NCBI GenBank assembly: GCA_947494095.1
Contig: CANLTI010000019.1
Span: forward strand, 1 to 64,000
Direction: 5' to 3'
Source: an uncultured Pseudomonadales bacterium
Lineage (GTDB): Bacteria > Pseudomonadota > Gammaproteobacteria > Pseudomonadales > Cellvibrionaceae
DNA length: 64,000 nucleotides
Shown here: piece after piece, positions 27,554 to 37,263 of the stretch
Layout: every line of letters begins with the position of its first letter
Position numbering within the stretch: position 1 is the first letter of the stretch
Notes under the pieces: model-generated
The model's database searches: none
Seen by the model: only the letters and a program-made list of their open reading frames with translations
What the model was told of the DNA's origin: nothing
Program-made: the position numbers and the translations under genes

Positions 27554-29092
27554 GTGCAAATAGTGATTTTAGGCGGTGGTTCTGCAGGCTGGTTAACCGC
27601 GGGTATACTCGCAGCCGAGTATCAACAAGACGATAATGTGACTATCCACTTGGTTGAGTCTCCCGATGTGGCACCGATAGGTGTAGGCGAAGGCACTTGG
27701 CCTACTATGCGTACGACACTGAGTAAAATAGGGATCTGTGAATCAGAGTTTATTCGTGAATGTTCGGCGTCTTTTAAGCAGGGGTCAAAGTTTGTCGGCT
27801 GGTCTACAGGCGAGAGAGATGACAGCTATTACCATCCATTTACAGCGCCTAAAGATGCAGGTTTTTGCTCGGTAGCGGCATGGCATGCAAGCGATCAGCG
27901 ACAGAATTACTCCGTCAGCGTAAGCGCCCAACCAGCCGTAGGCGAGGCCTTTTTAGCGCCCAAACAGATCACGACACCTGAGTATGCGGGTGTTTTGAAT
28001 TATGGCTATCATTTGGATGCCGGCAAGTTTGGCCAGCTATTAATGCGTCACTGCACACAAGCTTTAAAAGTAAAACATACACTCGATACTGTCAGCGCTG
28101 TGCTGAATTGTGAACTCACAGAGAATATTACGGGCTTACAAACAAATAGTAATGGAGTCATTAAAGGCGATTTATTTATAGATTGTAGCGGTAGTCGCGG
28201 CCTATTAATCGGCGAGCATTACAAAATCCCTTTCGTTGATTGCTCTCATTTATCGATTAACGATACTGCGTTAGCCGCTCATGTGCCTTATATACACCCT
28301 GACGACCCTATTCAGTCTGTCACGGTTTCTACCGCCCAAGCATGTGGCTGGACATGGGATATTGGTTTGTCATCACGGCGCGGGGTGGGATATGTATATG
28401 CAAGTCAGTACTGCGATCGCGCCACTGCCGAGCAAACACTCCGTGACTATGTCGAACGCACAGCAAATGCTGACATTGCTCAAGCATTAAGTGTTCGCGC
28501 GCTTGATATTCGGCCTGGTTACCGAAAAGAATTTTGGCACAAAAACTGTGTTAGCGTTGGTATGGCGGCCGGTTTTATTGAGCCTTTAGAGGCTTCGGCT
28601 TTAGCGTTAGTGGAGTTGTCGGCTAATTTAATTCGAGATGAACTGCCTCGCTCTAAAGAGGCTATGGTCATAGTGGCTGAGCGTTTCAATAATATTTTTT
28701 ACTATCGATGGCAGCGTATCTTAGAGTTTTTAAAATTACATTATGCACTATCTGCAAGGCGTGATACGCCGTATTGGCGTGATGTGACTAGTGATGCTTC
28801 CATTACCAAGAATTTATCAGACTTATTGTTGTTGTGGCGCGATAGGGCACCAAATCAATATGATTTTTTACAGGTAGAAGAATTGTTTCCTGCAATCAGT
28901 TATCAGTATGTATTGTATGGTATGGGGTATAATACACGTTTTTCTAATGCGTCGCTGAAGTGCCAATCGGCTAGCTCTAGCGCTGAATATATCGAAAGCA
29001 TTAGTCATGACGTTGCTAAATTTAAAAATCATTTACCTTCAAATCGTCAGCTTATTGATCATATATCTAAGCATGATCTTACAAAAATATAA
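27554..29092 (+). CDS. Tryptophan-halogenase-like flavoprotein 1
   Basis: The protein of about 512 residues has the flavin-dependent halogenase fold: FAD site ILGGGSAGW near the N-terminus, GVGEGTWP, and the catalytic lysine equivalent to Lys79 of PrnA/RebH in SASFKQG (residue 75). The conserved FIEPLEAS segment supplies the glutamate. The WxWxIP motif is altered to WTWDIG, so halogenation of tryptophan is uncertain. The GTG at 27554 is chosen because GGAGG lies 6 bases upstream; a GTG at 27548 directly abuts it. It begins the halogenase-SapC-cupin-halogenase operon, after a terminator and repeat A3. Confidence 0.85.
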   Translation: MQIVILGGGSAGWLTAGILAAEYQQDDNVTIHLVESPDVAPIGVGEGTWPTMRTTLSKIGICESEFIRECSASFKQGSKFVGWSTGERDDSYYHPFTAPKDAGFCSVAAWHASDQRQNYSVSVSAQPAVGEAFLAPKQITTPEYAGVLNYGYHLDAGKFGQLLMRHCTQALKVKHTLDTVSAVLNCELTENITGLQTNSNGVIKGDLFIDCSGSRGLLIGEHYKIPFVDCSHLSINDTALAAHVPYIHPDDPIQSVTVSTAQACGWTWDIGLSSRRGVGYVYASQYCDRATAEQTLRDYVERTANADIAQALSVRALDIRPGYRKEFWHKNCVSVGMAAGFIEPLEASALALVELSANLIRDELPRSKEAMVIVAERFNNIFYYRWQRILEFLKLHYALSARRDTPYWRDVTSDASITKNLSDLLLLWRDRAPNQYDFLQVEELFPAISYQYVLYGMGYNTRFSNASLKCQSASSSAEYIESISHDVAKFKNHLPSNRQLIDHISKHDLTKI

Positions 29093-29113
29093 AATAATTA
29101 AGGTGTACCCTAT

Positions 29114-29848
29114 ATGGCTAATTATCAGCTGTTAAATAATATAGCGCATAAAGATGTAAAAATTAATATTCAGCATAAAGCTGAATTTGGTGATGCTGTA
29201 GGTGGCTGCTTAGTGTTCCCTGCCGAGTTATTGGCTGTGCAGCGTGAATATCCTATATTATTGCAAAAAGATGCTGAATCGGGTTTATTTCAATTAATTG
29301 CATTGTTTGGATTCAAACATTCAGAGAATCTATTTTTGAATAGCAATAAATGGAATGCACGATATATTCCAGCATTAATGCGTAAAGACCCTTTCCTGAT
29401 TGGCTTTCAAAAAGACCCAGAAAATCCAACTAAAGACACCCCTGTTATTCATCTCGATATGGACAGTCCAAGAATTACGCAAGGTGACGACGGCATTCCT
29501 TTGTTTTTGTCGGCAGGTGGCGTGACGGCACTCATAGAGGATGTTAAGAAAAATTTAATGACGATACATCAAGGCCTAGGTGAAGCTAAAATTTTAATAG
29601 ATGTCTTACTTGAGCATGAGTTACTGGAAAACTTTACTCTTGATGCACAATTTGATGACGATACTCGTTTACAGACAAAAAATTATTATTCGATAAATGT
29701 AGAAAAATTATATGCATTGCCTGAAGCTGTAATAGCCGAGTTACACAAAAAAGGCTACTTACAACTTATTTACTTGATTCATTTTTCAATGGGTAATATT
29801 AAAAATTTAGTTTCACGAAAGAATAAAAAAATACTAGATACGCAATAA
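29114..29848 (+). CDS. SapC family protein
   Basis: The 244-residue protein is recognised by the SapC pattern GGCLVFPAELLAVQREYPILLQ...FQLIALFGFKHSENLFLN, with a conserved PFLIGF and a Glu/Asp-rich middle. SapC was named for a Campylobacter surface-array protein, but its activity is unknown. In marine proteobacteria it often sits beside TonB receptors and tryptophan halogenases, as here. It starts 21 bp after halogenase 1. No signal peptide is seen, so the location is probably cytoplasmic. Confidence 0.82.
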   Translation: MANYQLLNNIAHKDVKINIQHKAEFGDAVGGCLVFPAELLAVQREYPILLQKDAESGLFQLIALFGFKHSENLFLNSNKWNARYIPALMRKDPFLIGFQKDPENPTKDTPVIHLDMDSPRITQGDDGIPLFLSAGGVTALIEDVKKNLMTIHQGLGEAKILIDVLLEHELLENFTLDAQFDDDTRLQTKNYYSINVEKLYALPEAVIAELHKKGYLQLIYLIHFSMGNIKNLVSRKNKKILDTQ

Positions 29849-29950
29849 TATTTATATAGCTGGCGCGCAGCTTGTCATATTGTATGGATGACCGAATACT
29901 TTTTTGAGGCGCTTAGCGTGTGCTGTCTGGTATGTTTTGGGGTAATAGTA

Positions 29951-30964
29951 ATGCATAAAATAGGTAAACCCGTTCGAGTAATAAGTGGTATTCGCTATGA
30001 TCAAATACCCGATGAAATTTTGACCAGTGACGAGCCTATTTTACTCAAGGGCTTGGTAGCACAATGGCCCGTTGTTCAAGCAGGGTTAAGCTCTGAAGAT
30101 GAACTAGTTACTTATCTTAAGGCTCTTTATAGTGGCTCTAAAGTAGTATTGTATCGGTGCGATAAAGAAAAGTCTGGGCGATATTTTTACGATGATGATT
30201 ACCGTGGGTTAGGTTTTGAGTCAGAAGTGACCTCTTTAGATCAGGTATTAAATGCACTTGCTGCCGCAAAGGAGAGTGCTGATCTAGGTAGTTATTACGT
30301 AGGCTCTACAACAGTTGACGAATGCTTGCCGCTGTTTAGAGAAAAAAACCCAATGGCTATAGATACGCTAAATCCTTTGGTGAGTATTTGGTTAGGTAAC
30401 GCATCGCGTATAGCTGCACATTTTGATGCCCCGGATAACCTAGCCTGTTGCGTTGCAGGGCATCGTACTTTTACTTTGTTTCCAATAGAGCAGATTGATA
30501 ATCTTTATGTTGGTCCTATAGATCTTACCCCCTCAGGCCAAATGATTAGTACGGTTGATTTTAAAAACCCTGATTTTGAAAAACACCCTAAATTCAAACA
30601 AGCCATAGAGCATGCATTAGTAGCACAGATGGAACCAGGAGATGCTCTGATGCTGCCTAGCATGTGGTGGCACCATGTTGAGTCGCACGATACCTTTAAT
30701 GTTTTGATTAATTATTGGTGGCGCTGCGCTTCCAGTTTTATGGATGCTCCTATTAATCTTATTTATCATGCTATTTTAACGTTGCGCGATTTACCGGAAC
30801 GTGAAAAAAAGGCATGGCAGACAGTCCTAGATCATTTTATTTTCGATGATCAAACCAGTAAGTACAATCATATTCCAAAACCTGCGCAAGGTATTTTGGG
30901 TGAGCTTGATGAGATGAATGCAAGGCGCATAAGATCTTTGCTGTTGAATAAGCTAAATAGGTAG
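29951..30964 (+). CDS. Cupin-like (JmjC/cupin_8) 2OG-dependent oxygenase family protein
   Basis: The protein of about 337 residues has a cupin core. Iron ligands are likely H157 and D159 (AHFDAPDN) and H242 (PSMWWHHVES). PILLKGLVAQWPVV near the N-terminus is typical of cupin_8 proteins, which include asparagine/lysine hydroxylases. The ATG at 29951 has a weak GGGG upstream; an in-frame start at 29888 would add a hydrophobic 21-residue segment and cannot be excluded. The next halogenase begins 5 bp after the stop, so they are translationally close. The substrate is unknown. Confidence 0.8.
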   Translation: MHKIGKPVRVISGIRYDQIPDEILTSDEPILLKGLVAQWPVVQAGLSSEDELVTYLKALYSGSKVVLYRCDKEKSGRYFYDDDYRGLGFESEVTSLDQVLNALAAAKESADLGSYYVGSTTVDECLPLFREKNPMAIDTLNPLVSIWLGNASRIAAHFDAPDNLACCVAGHRTFTLFPIEQIDNLYVGPIDLTPSGQMISTVDFKNPDFEKHPKFKQAIEHALVAQMEPGDALMLPSMWWHHVESHDTFNVLINYWWRCASSFMDAPINLIYHAILTLRDLPEREKKAWQTVLDHFIFDDQTSKYNHIPKPAQGILGELDEMNARRIRSLLLNKLNR

Positions 30965-30969
30965 GTGTA

Positions 30970-32436
30970 ATGAATACGATTAAGCGCGTAATTATTGTTG
31001 GCGGCGGCACTGCCGGTTGGATGGCTGCTGCCGCATTCTCTAAAATGTTGGGTTCTCAGCTCGATATTACACTAGTGGAGTCTGACGCTATAGCCACTGT
31101 TGGTGTGGGTGAAGCAACTATTCCTCCTATAAGGGCGTTTCATCATATGCTAGGTATTGATGAAAAAGATTTTTTGCGTGCAACCCAAGCCACCTTTAAG
31201 TTAGGGATTGAATTTTCAAATTGGGGAGCTAAAGATACGCAATATTTTCACTCTTTTGGTTCTACCGGTAAAGGTTTTTGGGCCGGTGATTTTCATCATA
31301 TTTGGCTTAGGGCTTTACATGAAAGTAAGGTCGAAACCTTTGCTGAATATTGCCTTGAAACACAAGCCGCTTATGCCGAAAAATTCTCTCTAGGGGGTAA
31401 GCACCCACTAAATTATGCGTATCATTTAGATGCGGGCCTTTATGCACAATACTTACGCCGCTTTTGTGAGCCTTTAGGGGTCAAACGGGTAGAAGGCAAA
31501 GTGTTGAATGTGAATTTGGACGATGACTCTGGGGTTATTCGGTCTTTAATACTTGAAAGTGGCAGTGTTGTTGAGGGTGATTTTTTTATAGATTGCTCAG
31601 GCTTTCAGGGCTTGTTAATCGAAAAAGCACTACATGTAGGTTACGAGGATTGGTCGCATTGGTTACTTTGCGATAAAGCCGTTGCTGTGCAAACTCAATC
31701 AGTCAAAGATCCTGCTCCCTATACGCAGTCGATAGCTCATGACGCCGGCTGGCAGTGGCGTATTCCACTGCAAAACCGTACAGGTAATGGGCTTGTTTTT
31801 TGTAGTCAATATATGACAGATGAACAAGCAAAAAAATTATTATTAGAGAATGTAAATGGTAAAACAATTAATGAGCCGCGAGTGATTAACTTTCGCCCGG
31901 GGCGTAGACGTAAAGGCTGGGAAAAAAACTGCATCGCTTTAGGCTTAGCGAGTGGTTTTATTGAGCCTCTAGAGTCGACGAGTATTCATTTAATTATGAC
32001 GGGTATTATGCGTACGATGCTGCTGTTCCCTTTTGAGGGGATTAAGCAATCGCTAATCGATGAATATAATAACCAGCTAACGGCAGAGCTTGAAGATATA
32101 CGCGACTTTATTATTCTTCATTATAAAGTGGGTGAGCGCAATGAAAGTGGATTTTGGAATCATTGTTGTGCAATGGAGGTTCCCGATACATTAACGCAGC
32201 GTATTGCTTTGTTTTCGGAGACCGCGCAGGTTTTCAAAAAGCAAGATGAGTTATTTCGCGTGGACTCTTGGGTGCAGGTGATGCTAGGGCAGGGCATAAT
32301 GCCCAAGAGTTTTCACCACGCAGCGCTGCAAATGCCGAAGTCTCAACTAGATGATTTTTTAACAAATTATCATGCAGGTATAAAACACTACACATCCACT
32401 ATGCCCACTCAAAAGCAATTCCTATCGCAGTATTGA
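30970..32436 (+). CDS. Tryptophan-halogenase-like flavoprotein 2
   Basis: The 488-residue protein keeps all halogenase marks: IIVGGGTAGWMAAAAF (about 8-23), GVGEATIP, the catalytic lysine K77 in TFKLGIEF, the WxWxIP motif as WQWRIP, and FIEPLESTSIHLI with the partner glutamate. This copy looks more complete than halogenase 1. Start: GGTAGGTG immediately upstream. Members linked to TonB receptors are not shown to chlorinate tryptophan; some relatives halogenate indole or other substrates. Repeat A4 lies just past its end. Confidence 0.88.
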   Translation: MNTIKRVIIVGGGTAGWMAAAAFSKMLGSQLDITLVESDAIATVGVGEATIPPIRAFHHMLGIDEKDFLRATQATFKLGIEFSNWGAKDTQYFHSFGSTGKGFWAGDFHHIWLRALHESKVETFAEYCLETQAAYAEKFSLGGKHPLNYAYHLDAGLYAQYLRRFCEPLGVKRVEGKVLNVNLDDDSGVIRSLILESGSVVEGDFFIDCSGFQGLLIEKALHVGYEDWSHWLLCDKAVAVQTQSVKDPAPYTQSIAHDAGWQWRIPLQNRTGNGLVFCSQYMTDEQAKKLLLENVNGKTINEPRVINFRPGRRRKGWEKNCIALGLASGFIEPLESTSIHLIMTGIMRTMLLFPFEGIKQSLIDEYNNQLTAELEDIRDFIILHYKVGERNESGFWNHCCAMEVPDTLTQRIALFSETAQVFKKQDELFRVDSWVQVMLGQGIMPKSFHHAALQMPKSQLDDFLTNYHAGIKHYTSTMPTQKQFLSQY

Positions 32437-32540
32437 GGCCGCGCTATGTGTTGTGTGTGTTGTATCGTATTGTATCGCATTACTTTGGCGTACTACCTTA
32501 GTGAGCGTAAAGGCATTGGCCATTTATTTTATTGAGGTAA

Positions 32541-32698
32541 GGGGCGAGGCAATAATAGTTTGTCCAATTAGACGTAGAGTTCTGTTTTCTCGGCAAGGCG
32601 CTCGAAGGGGCGCATGCCGGGGCATGTAACGCTTTGAGCAGCGCAGGAGAGGAAGCAGAAAACAAGTATTATTGGATAATGTATTTTTTCCTCGTCCC
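32541..32698 (-). repeat. Repeat family A, copy A4 (complete, 158 bp)
   Basis: The element runs from GGGGCGAGG (32541-32549) to CCTCGTCCC (32690-32698) and is flanked by TAA on both sides. It has the same length as A3 and is inverted relative to it. The internal arms GCTCGAAG and CTTTGAGC and the centre CATGCC-GG-GGCATG allow a long fold-back. Its reverse complement matches all 71 visible bases of copy A1. The rest of the 32437-32719 gap holds nothing else I can name. Confidence 0.88.
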
Positions 32699-32719
32699 TA
32701 ATATCTCTCACAGTAATAA

Positions 32720-33478
32720 CTACCAAGGCAATAGCTCGCCATCCCAGCTATAAAAGCTACCGGTATTGTCGGATGTGACATTATGGAGAATTTTAATTAA
32801 TTGCTCGGCTGTGCGCTCGGGGGTAAATAATTTTCCTTCGGGAACATTTTTTTGAAAAGGCTCAGATAAATGTGAGTCGGTTGTACCTGGGTGTAGCGCG
32901 AGTACACAGGTTTTTTTGTTTTTATGAGCTAGCTCAATAGCGATCGTTTTAATCATCATATTCAAGCATGCTTTGCTGGCGCGATAGCTATACCAGCCCC
33001 CTTGACGATTGTCTTCTATGCTGCCCACTTTTGCCGATACAGCAGCAAAAATACACAGGCTATTTTTATTCAATAACGATGTAAGGTGCTTAGCGGCATA
33101 CACGGTGGGTAGTACATTATGCTCGAGTACTTGTGTAAAAATTTTAGCATCAAAATCCAATAAACGTTTCTCGGGGAATATGCCCTTATTGTGATCGTGT
33201 AAAATACCAATGGTATTAATAATCCAGTCTGCCGGCCCTACAGTTGCAATGATACTGTCTTTTAATGCGATAAACTCATCTTCGTGCAGCGCGTTGAGTG
33301 GCAATACTGTTAAGCGAGGGTGTTGAAAAGAGGGCGGGTTACGGTGGTAGGTAATGATGCAGTGGGCATCAGTATTGTTGCTCAAAATCGATTGAGCTAA
33401 GGCGCTACCAATGGCGCCACTCCCCAAAATAAGGACCTTTAGAGATTTTTTATCAGCTTCTTTTTTATTGGGAGTCAT
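32720..33478 (-). CDS. Short-chain dehydrogenase/reductase (SDR)
   Basis: This cytosolic NAD(P)-dependent oxidoreductase of about 252 residues has the dinucleotide motif LGSGAIGSALA, an NTIGILH segment, then Ser in AAVSAKVGS and the catalytic YSYRASKAC (Tyr-x3-Lys). A HPGTTDSHLS region follows. The motif resembles the CsgA/C-factor-like SDR group. The ATG at 33478 overlaps the end of the upstream DCC gene by 14 bases, suggesting translational coupling; a longer in-frame start would overlap far more. The substrate is unknown. Confidence 0.8.
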   Translation of the reverse strand: MTPNKKEADKKSLKVLILGSGAIGSALAQSILSNNTDAHCIITYHRNPPSFQHPRLTVLPLNALHEDEFIALKDSIIATVGPADWIINTIGILHDHNKGIFPEKRLLDFDAKIFTQVLEHNVLPTVYAAKHLTSLLNKNSLCIFAAVSAKVGSIEDNRQGGWYSYRASKACLNMMIKTIAIELAHKNKKTCVLALHPGTTDSHLSEPFQKNVPEGKLFTPERTAEQLIKILHNVTSDNTGSFYSWDGELLPW

Positions 33479-33818
33479 TAGATTTGCCGTAAAGTTTTTG
33501 GTATCGGCGCTTGGCCCATAGTGTGTAAATACGTGTGGCGACGGGGTAGACAATCGGTAAAGAAAAAAACCTTGCTAGCCTATTAGCACCACTGTTGCGC
33601 CACATATAAATATTGGCGTCTAAGCCTATTAGCGTATTGCCCTTATCGGTAACAACATGCAATTGCTGCAATAATATATGCTTAGGTTTGGGTAGCGCAG
33701 CATGGGTGTGAGTATCAATAAATTCTAACGAACAAGTGTTGGCCTGTAAGTGGGCAATTTCTTTATTGCATAAAGAGCACTGACCATCGTAGTAAACAGT
33801 ACCGCGTGATGATTGCAT
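33465..33818 (-). CDS. DCC family thiol-disulfide oxidoreductase (DUF393)
   Basis: The 117-residue protein has the family motif VYYDGQCSLCNKEI (DGxCxxC) at the N-terminus, near residue 12, and the typical later RLARFFSLPIVYPVATRIYTLWAKRR. DCC proteins are thioredoxin-like with unproven roles. The ATG at 33818 is preferred over a GTG 9 bases earlier. It lies between a DUF6482-like gene, whose stop abuts the start, and an SDR gene overlapping its end, so the three form a tight operon. Confidence 0.85.
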   Translation of the reverse strand: MQSSRGTVYYDGQCSLCNKEIAHLQANTCSLEFIDTHTHAALPKPKHILLQQLHVVTDKGNTLIGLDANIYMWRNSGANRLARFFSLPIVYPVATRIYTLWAKRRYQKLYGKSNDSQ

Positions 33819-33819
33819 G

Positions 33820-34122
33820 TTATGCACTTTTGGCTATTGGCTGATGCGTTTGATACCAGTAAAGAGGCTGGCGGTACTTGCCCTCGCCAGAGGGTAGGCC
33901 AATCATTTCATCGTATGCGGTATTGTGCTCGAGCCAAACATTTTCAGGGATTAGTGGTGCAAAATGCTCGCGAACATGCGCTAGGCTATGAAAGCGCATA
34001 TTCGCCTTATACATTAGGCCGTGCTGCTGACATACCGCGCGTAGCCAGCGCTCGCTATGGTCTTCATCGGTGAGTTTAACAATATAAAAACCACCTTCGC
34101 ATGCTTGAATGACTAAGTTCAT
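33820..34122 (-). CDS. Small protein, possibly DUF6482 family
   Basis: The 100-residue protein begins MNLVIQACEGGFYIVKLTDED, resembling DUF6482 members of pseudomonads (a Gly-Gly-Phe-Tyr strand start), but the match is from memory and tentative. It is rich in His and aromatic residues, with no signal or membrane segment. It is the first gene of the compact minus-strand group with the DCC and SDR genes. No function is known. Confidence 0.55.
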   Translation of the reverse strand: MNLVIQACEGGFYIVKLTDEDHSERWLRAVCQQHGLMYKANMRFHSLAHVREHFAPLIPENVWLEHNTAYDEMIGLPSGEGKYRQPLYWYQTHQPIAKSA

Positions 34123-34300
34123 AAATTGACCTGATCGGGTAAAGTCTGGAGTGCAGTAGTGGCCGTATCAATGTAGGTTAACGGCCGATTAGAGTCATAG
34201 CGGTCTTTGTTACTGATATCATTAGCTTGGGCTATATTATGATACGCTGTGATTAACTGATGTTACGCCGATTAAAAAATCTTGGATGAGTGGAGCGGGT

Positions 34301-34561
34301 ATGAGTGATTTAATTAATCCTAAAGACGTGGTTAAAGCCTATCAAGTCATTCGTGATAAAGGCGTGCGCGAGGAAGCGGGTTACCGTTATAAAGGGTTAT
34401 TGGCTGAAAATGATTTAGACGGATACACCGTTTTTGTCAACGATGGTCACGTCAATATGGCGGTTTATTATCATTACAAATACCACTTAGAATACGAGGA
34501 CGCAAAACAGCTAGAGAGCTTTAAATTAAAAATTAGTGACTTGCTAAGGGAAAATAATTAG
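34301..34561 (+). CDS. DUF3081 family protein
   Basis: The 86-residue protein resembles DUF3081: a helical N-terminus (NPKDVVKAYQVIRDKG), then LDGYTVFVNDGHVNMAVYYHYKYHLEY in the middle and a short C-terminal helix. The family is confined to gammaproteobacteria and has no known role. The ATG at 34301 is chosen since GGAG lies 9 bases before it. It is monocistronic and convergent with aroE across a shared hairpin. Confidence 0.7.
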   Translation: MSDLINPKDVVKAYQVIRDKGVREEAGYRYKGLLAENDLDGYTVFVNDGHVNMAVYYHYKYHLEYEDAKQLESFKLKISDLLRENN

Positions 34562-34575
34562 TGAGGTAGGGCATT

Positions 34576-34605
34576 AGCTTTTACAGGTTTTGGCCTGTAA
34601 AAGCT
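34576..34605. terminator. Hairpin between convergent DUF3081 and aroE genes
   Basis: Perfect 12-bp stem AGCTTTTACAGG (34576-34587) and CCTGTAAAAGCT (34594-34605) with a 6-base loop. T-tracts are poor, so efficiency is uncertain. Confidence 0.6.
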
Positions 34606-34610
34606 TAATA

Positions 34611-35462
34611 TTAAGGTTCGTTCCTTAATATCTCGGTTGCGGTATTCACCTCTGGCATAACGCCGCGCCACAACTCAAATGATGCCGCTGCTTGGCTAAC
34701 GAGCATACCTAAGCCATCGGTGAGTAAGCTTACGCCATTAATTTGAGCCCACTCTAAGAAGGGTGTCAGTGTTGGGCCATACATCATGTCATAAGCGCCG
34801 GTTGTTTTTTTAGCTGCAAAAATACTCGCTGTTACAGGCGGTAGGTCACCATTTAAGCTTGCCGAGGTGCCATTAATCACTGTATCAAAACCGGTTAAAT
34901 ACTGCTCTTGAGTTAAGGCGATAAAAGCACAGGCGTGAATGTTTCCGTAAGGCTTAAACGTATCGGCTAGTTGTTGGGCTTTGCTAAGCGTGCGGTTGGC
35001 AATGACGACCTCATGAGGTTGCTCGGCTAAAATGGGTTCGAGTACCCCGCGCACCGCACCACCTGCCCCTAAAATTAATACACGGGCACCTTTTAATGTG
35101 AAGTGATGATTTTTTAAATCACGAACCAAGCCTACACCATCGGTTGTATCGCCTAAAATACTACCGTCTGCTTGTAGGGCTAAAGTATTTACAGCGCCTG
35201 CAAGTTGTGCGCGCTGTGTTAAAACGGTGGCAAAATGAAAGGCCTCCTCTTTAAAAGGCACGGTAATATTTAAGCCTTTACCACCTTCAGCAAAAAAAGC
35301 CGTAACGTCTTTTTTAAAATCACCACGCGCTATAAGTTGCTTATTGTAATGCAGTGTTTGCTGAGTTTGCTTGGCAAACTGAGTGTGAATAATAGGCGAT
35401 TTGGAGTGCGCAATGGGGTTGCCTACCACTGCGTATTGATCGATGGCCTTATTATTTTGCAT
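34611..35462 (-). CDS. aroE: Shikimate dehydrogenase (NADP+)
   Basis: AroE reduces 3-dehydroshikimate to shikimate in aromatic amino acid synthesis. The substrate site YAVVGNPIAHSKSP near the N-terminus, catalytic Lys/Asp in NITVPFKEE and DTTDGVG, and the NADP motif ILGAGGAVRG with NRTLSKAQ are all present. The ATG at 35462 gives the usual N-terminus and 283 residues, though it lacks a clear ribosome binding site; a GTG at 35489, directly abutting the hemF stop, is possible. It is co-oriented with hemF and tsaC, a common arrangement with aroE in gammaproteobacteria. Confidence 0.92.
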   Translation of the reverse strand: MQNNKAIDQYAVVGNPIAHSKSPIIHTQFAKQTQQTLHYNKQLIARGDFKKDVTAFFAEGGKGLNITVPFKEEAFHFATVLTQRAQLAGAVNTLALQADGSILGDTTDGVGLVRDLKNHHFTLKGARVLILGAGGAVRGVLEPILAEQPHEVVIANRTLSKAQQLADTFKPYGNIHACAFIALTQEQYLTGFDTVINGTSASLNGDLPPVTASIFAAKKTTGAYDMMYGPTLTPFLEWAQINGVSLLTDGLGMLVSQAAASFELWRGVMPEVNTATEILRNEP

Positions 35463-35489
35463 GGCGTCTAAGGCTGCATCACTCACCAC

Positions 35490-36407
<918 letters not shown>

Positions 36408-36462
36408 TTAATATAGATGTTTGGCTGGCAGTTACATGTCAGCGTATGAATACGGTTAATTT

Positions 36463-37068
36463 TTATGAGGCGCGAATAACCTCGCCGGTAAGCAAATGCT
36501 GAATTTTACTGGGTTTAGCCGCCTTGCCTACTGATCCAGAACAATAATGCAAAGTATGCCCAAAACGATTGTGAGTAAAATAGCTACGCGCTTTGAGCTG
36601 CGTTTTGGCCTCAGGTAAGCCCTGCGGGTTAGCCGATGTAGAAACAATCGGCCCGCCAAAGCGCTGGCAAAGCGCTTGCACTGTAGGGTGAGCGCTTACG
36701 CGGACGGCAACGGTATCAAAGTGACCGTGAATAAACGGCGGCACACGATTGTTGTGCGGCACCAGCCAAGTATGTGGGCCCGGCCAAGAGCGCTGCAGTC
36801 GCTGTAGATGGTTATCATTTAAACCCTCCAATAAAAAGGCTACCTGTTTAATATGCCCTGCAATCAAAATAACACCTTTGCCAACGGCACGGTTTTTAAG
36901 TTGCAAAATAGTCTTAACGGCTTGCTCATTAAAAGGGTCACAACCTAGCCCCCAGACAGCTTCGGTAGGATAGGCAAGTACAGCACCTGCAGCCAGTGCG
37001 TAGGCATGCTGGTGAATATAAGGGTTGGCGAGGTGAGTATTGGCTACTGGGGCGCGCATATAAAGCAT
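36463..37068 (-). CDS. tsaC: Threonylcarbamoyl-AMP synthase (TsaC/YrdC type)
   Basis: TsaC makes threonylcarbamoyl-AMP for the t6A37 modification of tRNAs reading ANN codons. The YrdC fold shows AYPTEAVWGLGCDP, KNRAVGKGVILIAG, WPGPHTWLVP, VAVRVSAHP and GPIVSTSANPQG. About 201 residues is the short TsaC form, without the Sua5 domain. ATG at 37068 or 37059 both fit; a GTG precedes them. It opens the tsaC-hemF-aroE run, an arrangement seen in related bacteria. Confidence 0.93.
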   Translation of the reverse strand: MLYMRAPVANTHLANPYIHQHAYALAAGAVLAYPTEAVWGLGCDPFNEQAVKTILQLKNRAVGKGVILIAGHIKQVAFLLEGLNDNHLQRLQRSWPGPHTWLVPHNNRVPPFIHGHFDTVAVRVSAHPTVQALCQRFGGPIVSTSANPQGLPEAKTQLKARSYFTHNRFGHTLHYCSGSVGKAAKPSKIQHLLTGEVIRAS

Positions 37069-37227
37069 CACAAAGAGTAAAGCCTTAAGTTACCGTAAAG
37101 CGTCGCAGGCGACAAGCATGAAAGCGGTAGCCTGGCACTGCTGAGTGCGGCGCTGTACTTTTTGTAGCGACTAAAGAGTGTGGGTAAAGTGTTTTTTTGG
37201 GGGGGATAAAAGGCAATGTCGCCAATA

Positions 37228-37255
37228 AAAAAGGCCTGCTCTGGCAGGCCTTTTT
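37228..37255. terminator. Rho-independent terminator after the symporter gene
   Basis: AAAAAGGCCTGC (37228-37239), loop TCTG, GCAGGCCTTTTT (37244-37255). It lies 9 bases past the symporter stop on the minus strand and can act both ways. Confidence 0.9.
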
Positions 37256-37263
37256 GTTGATAT

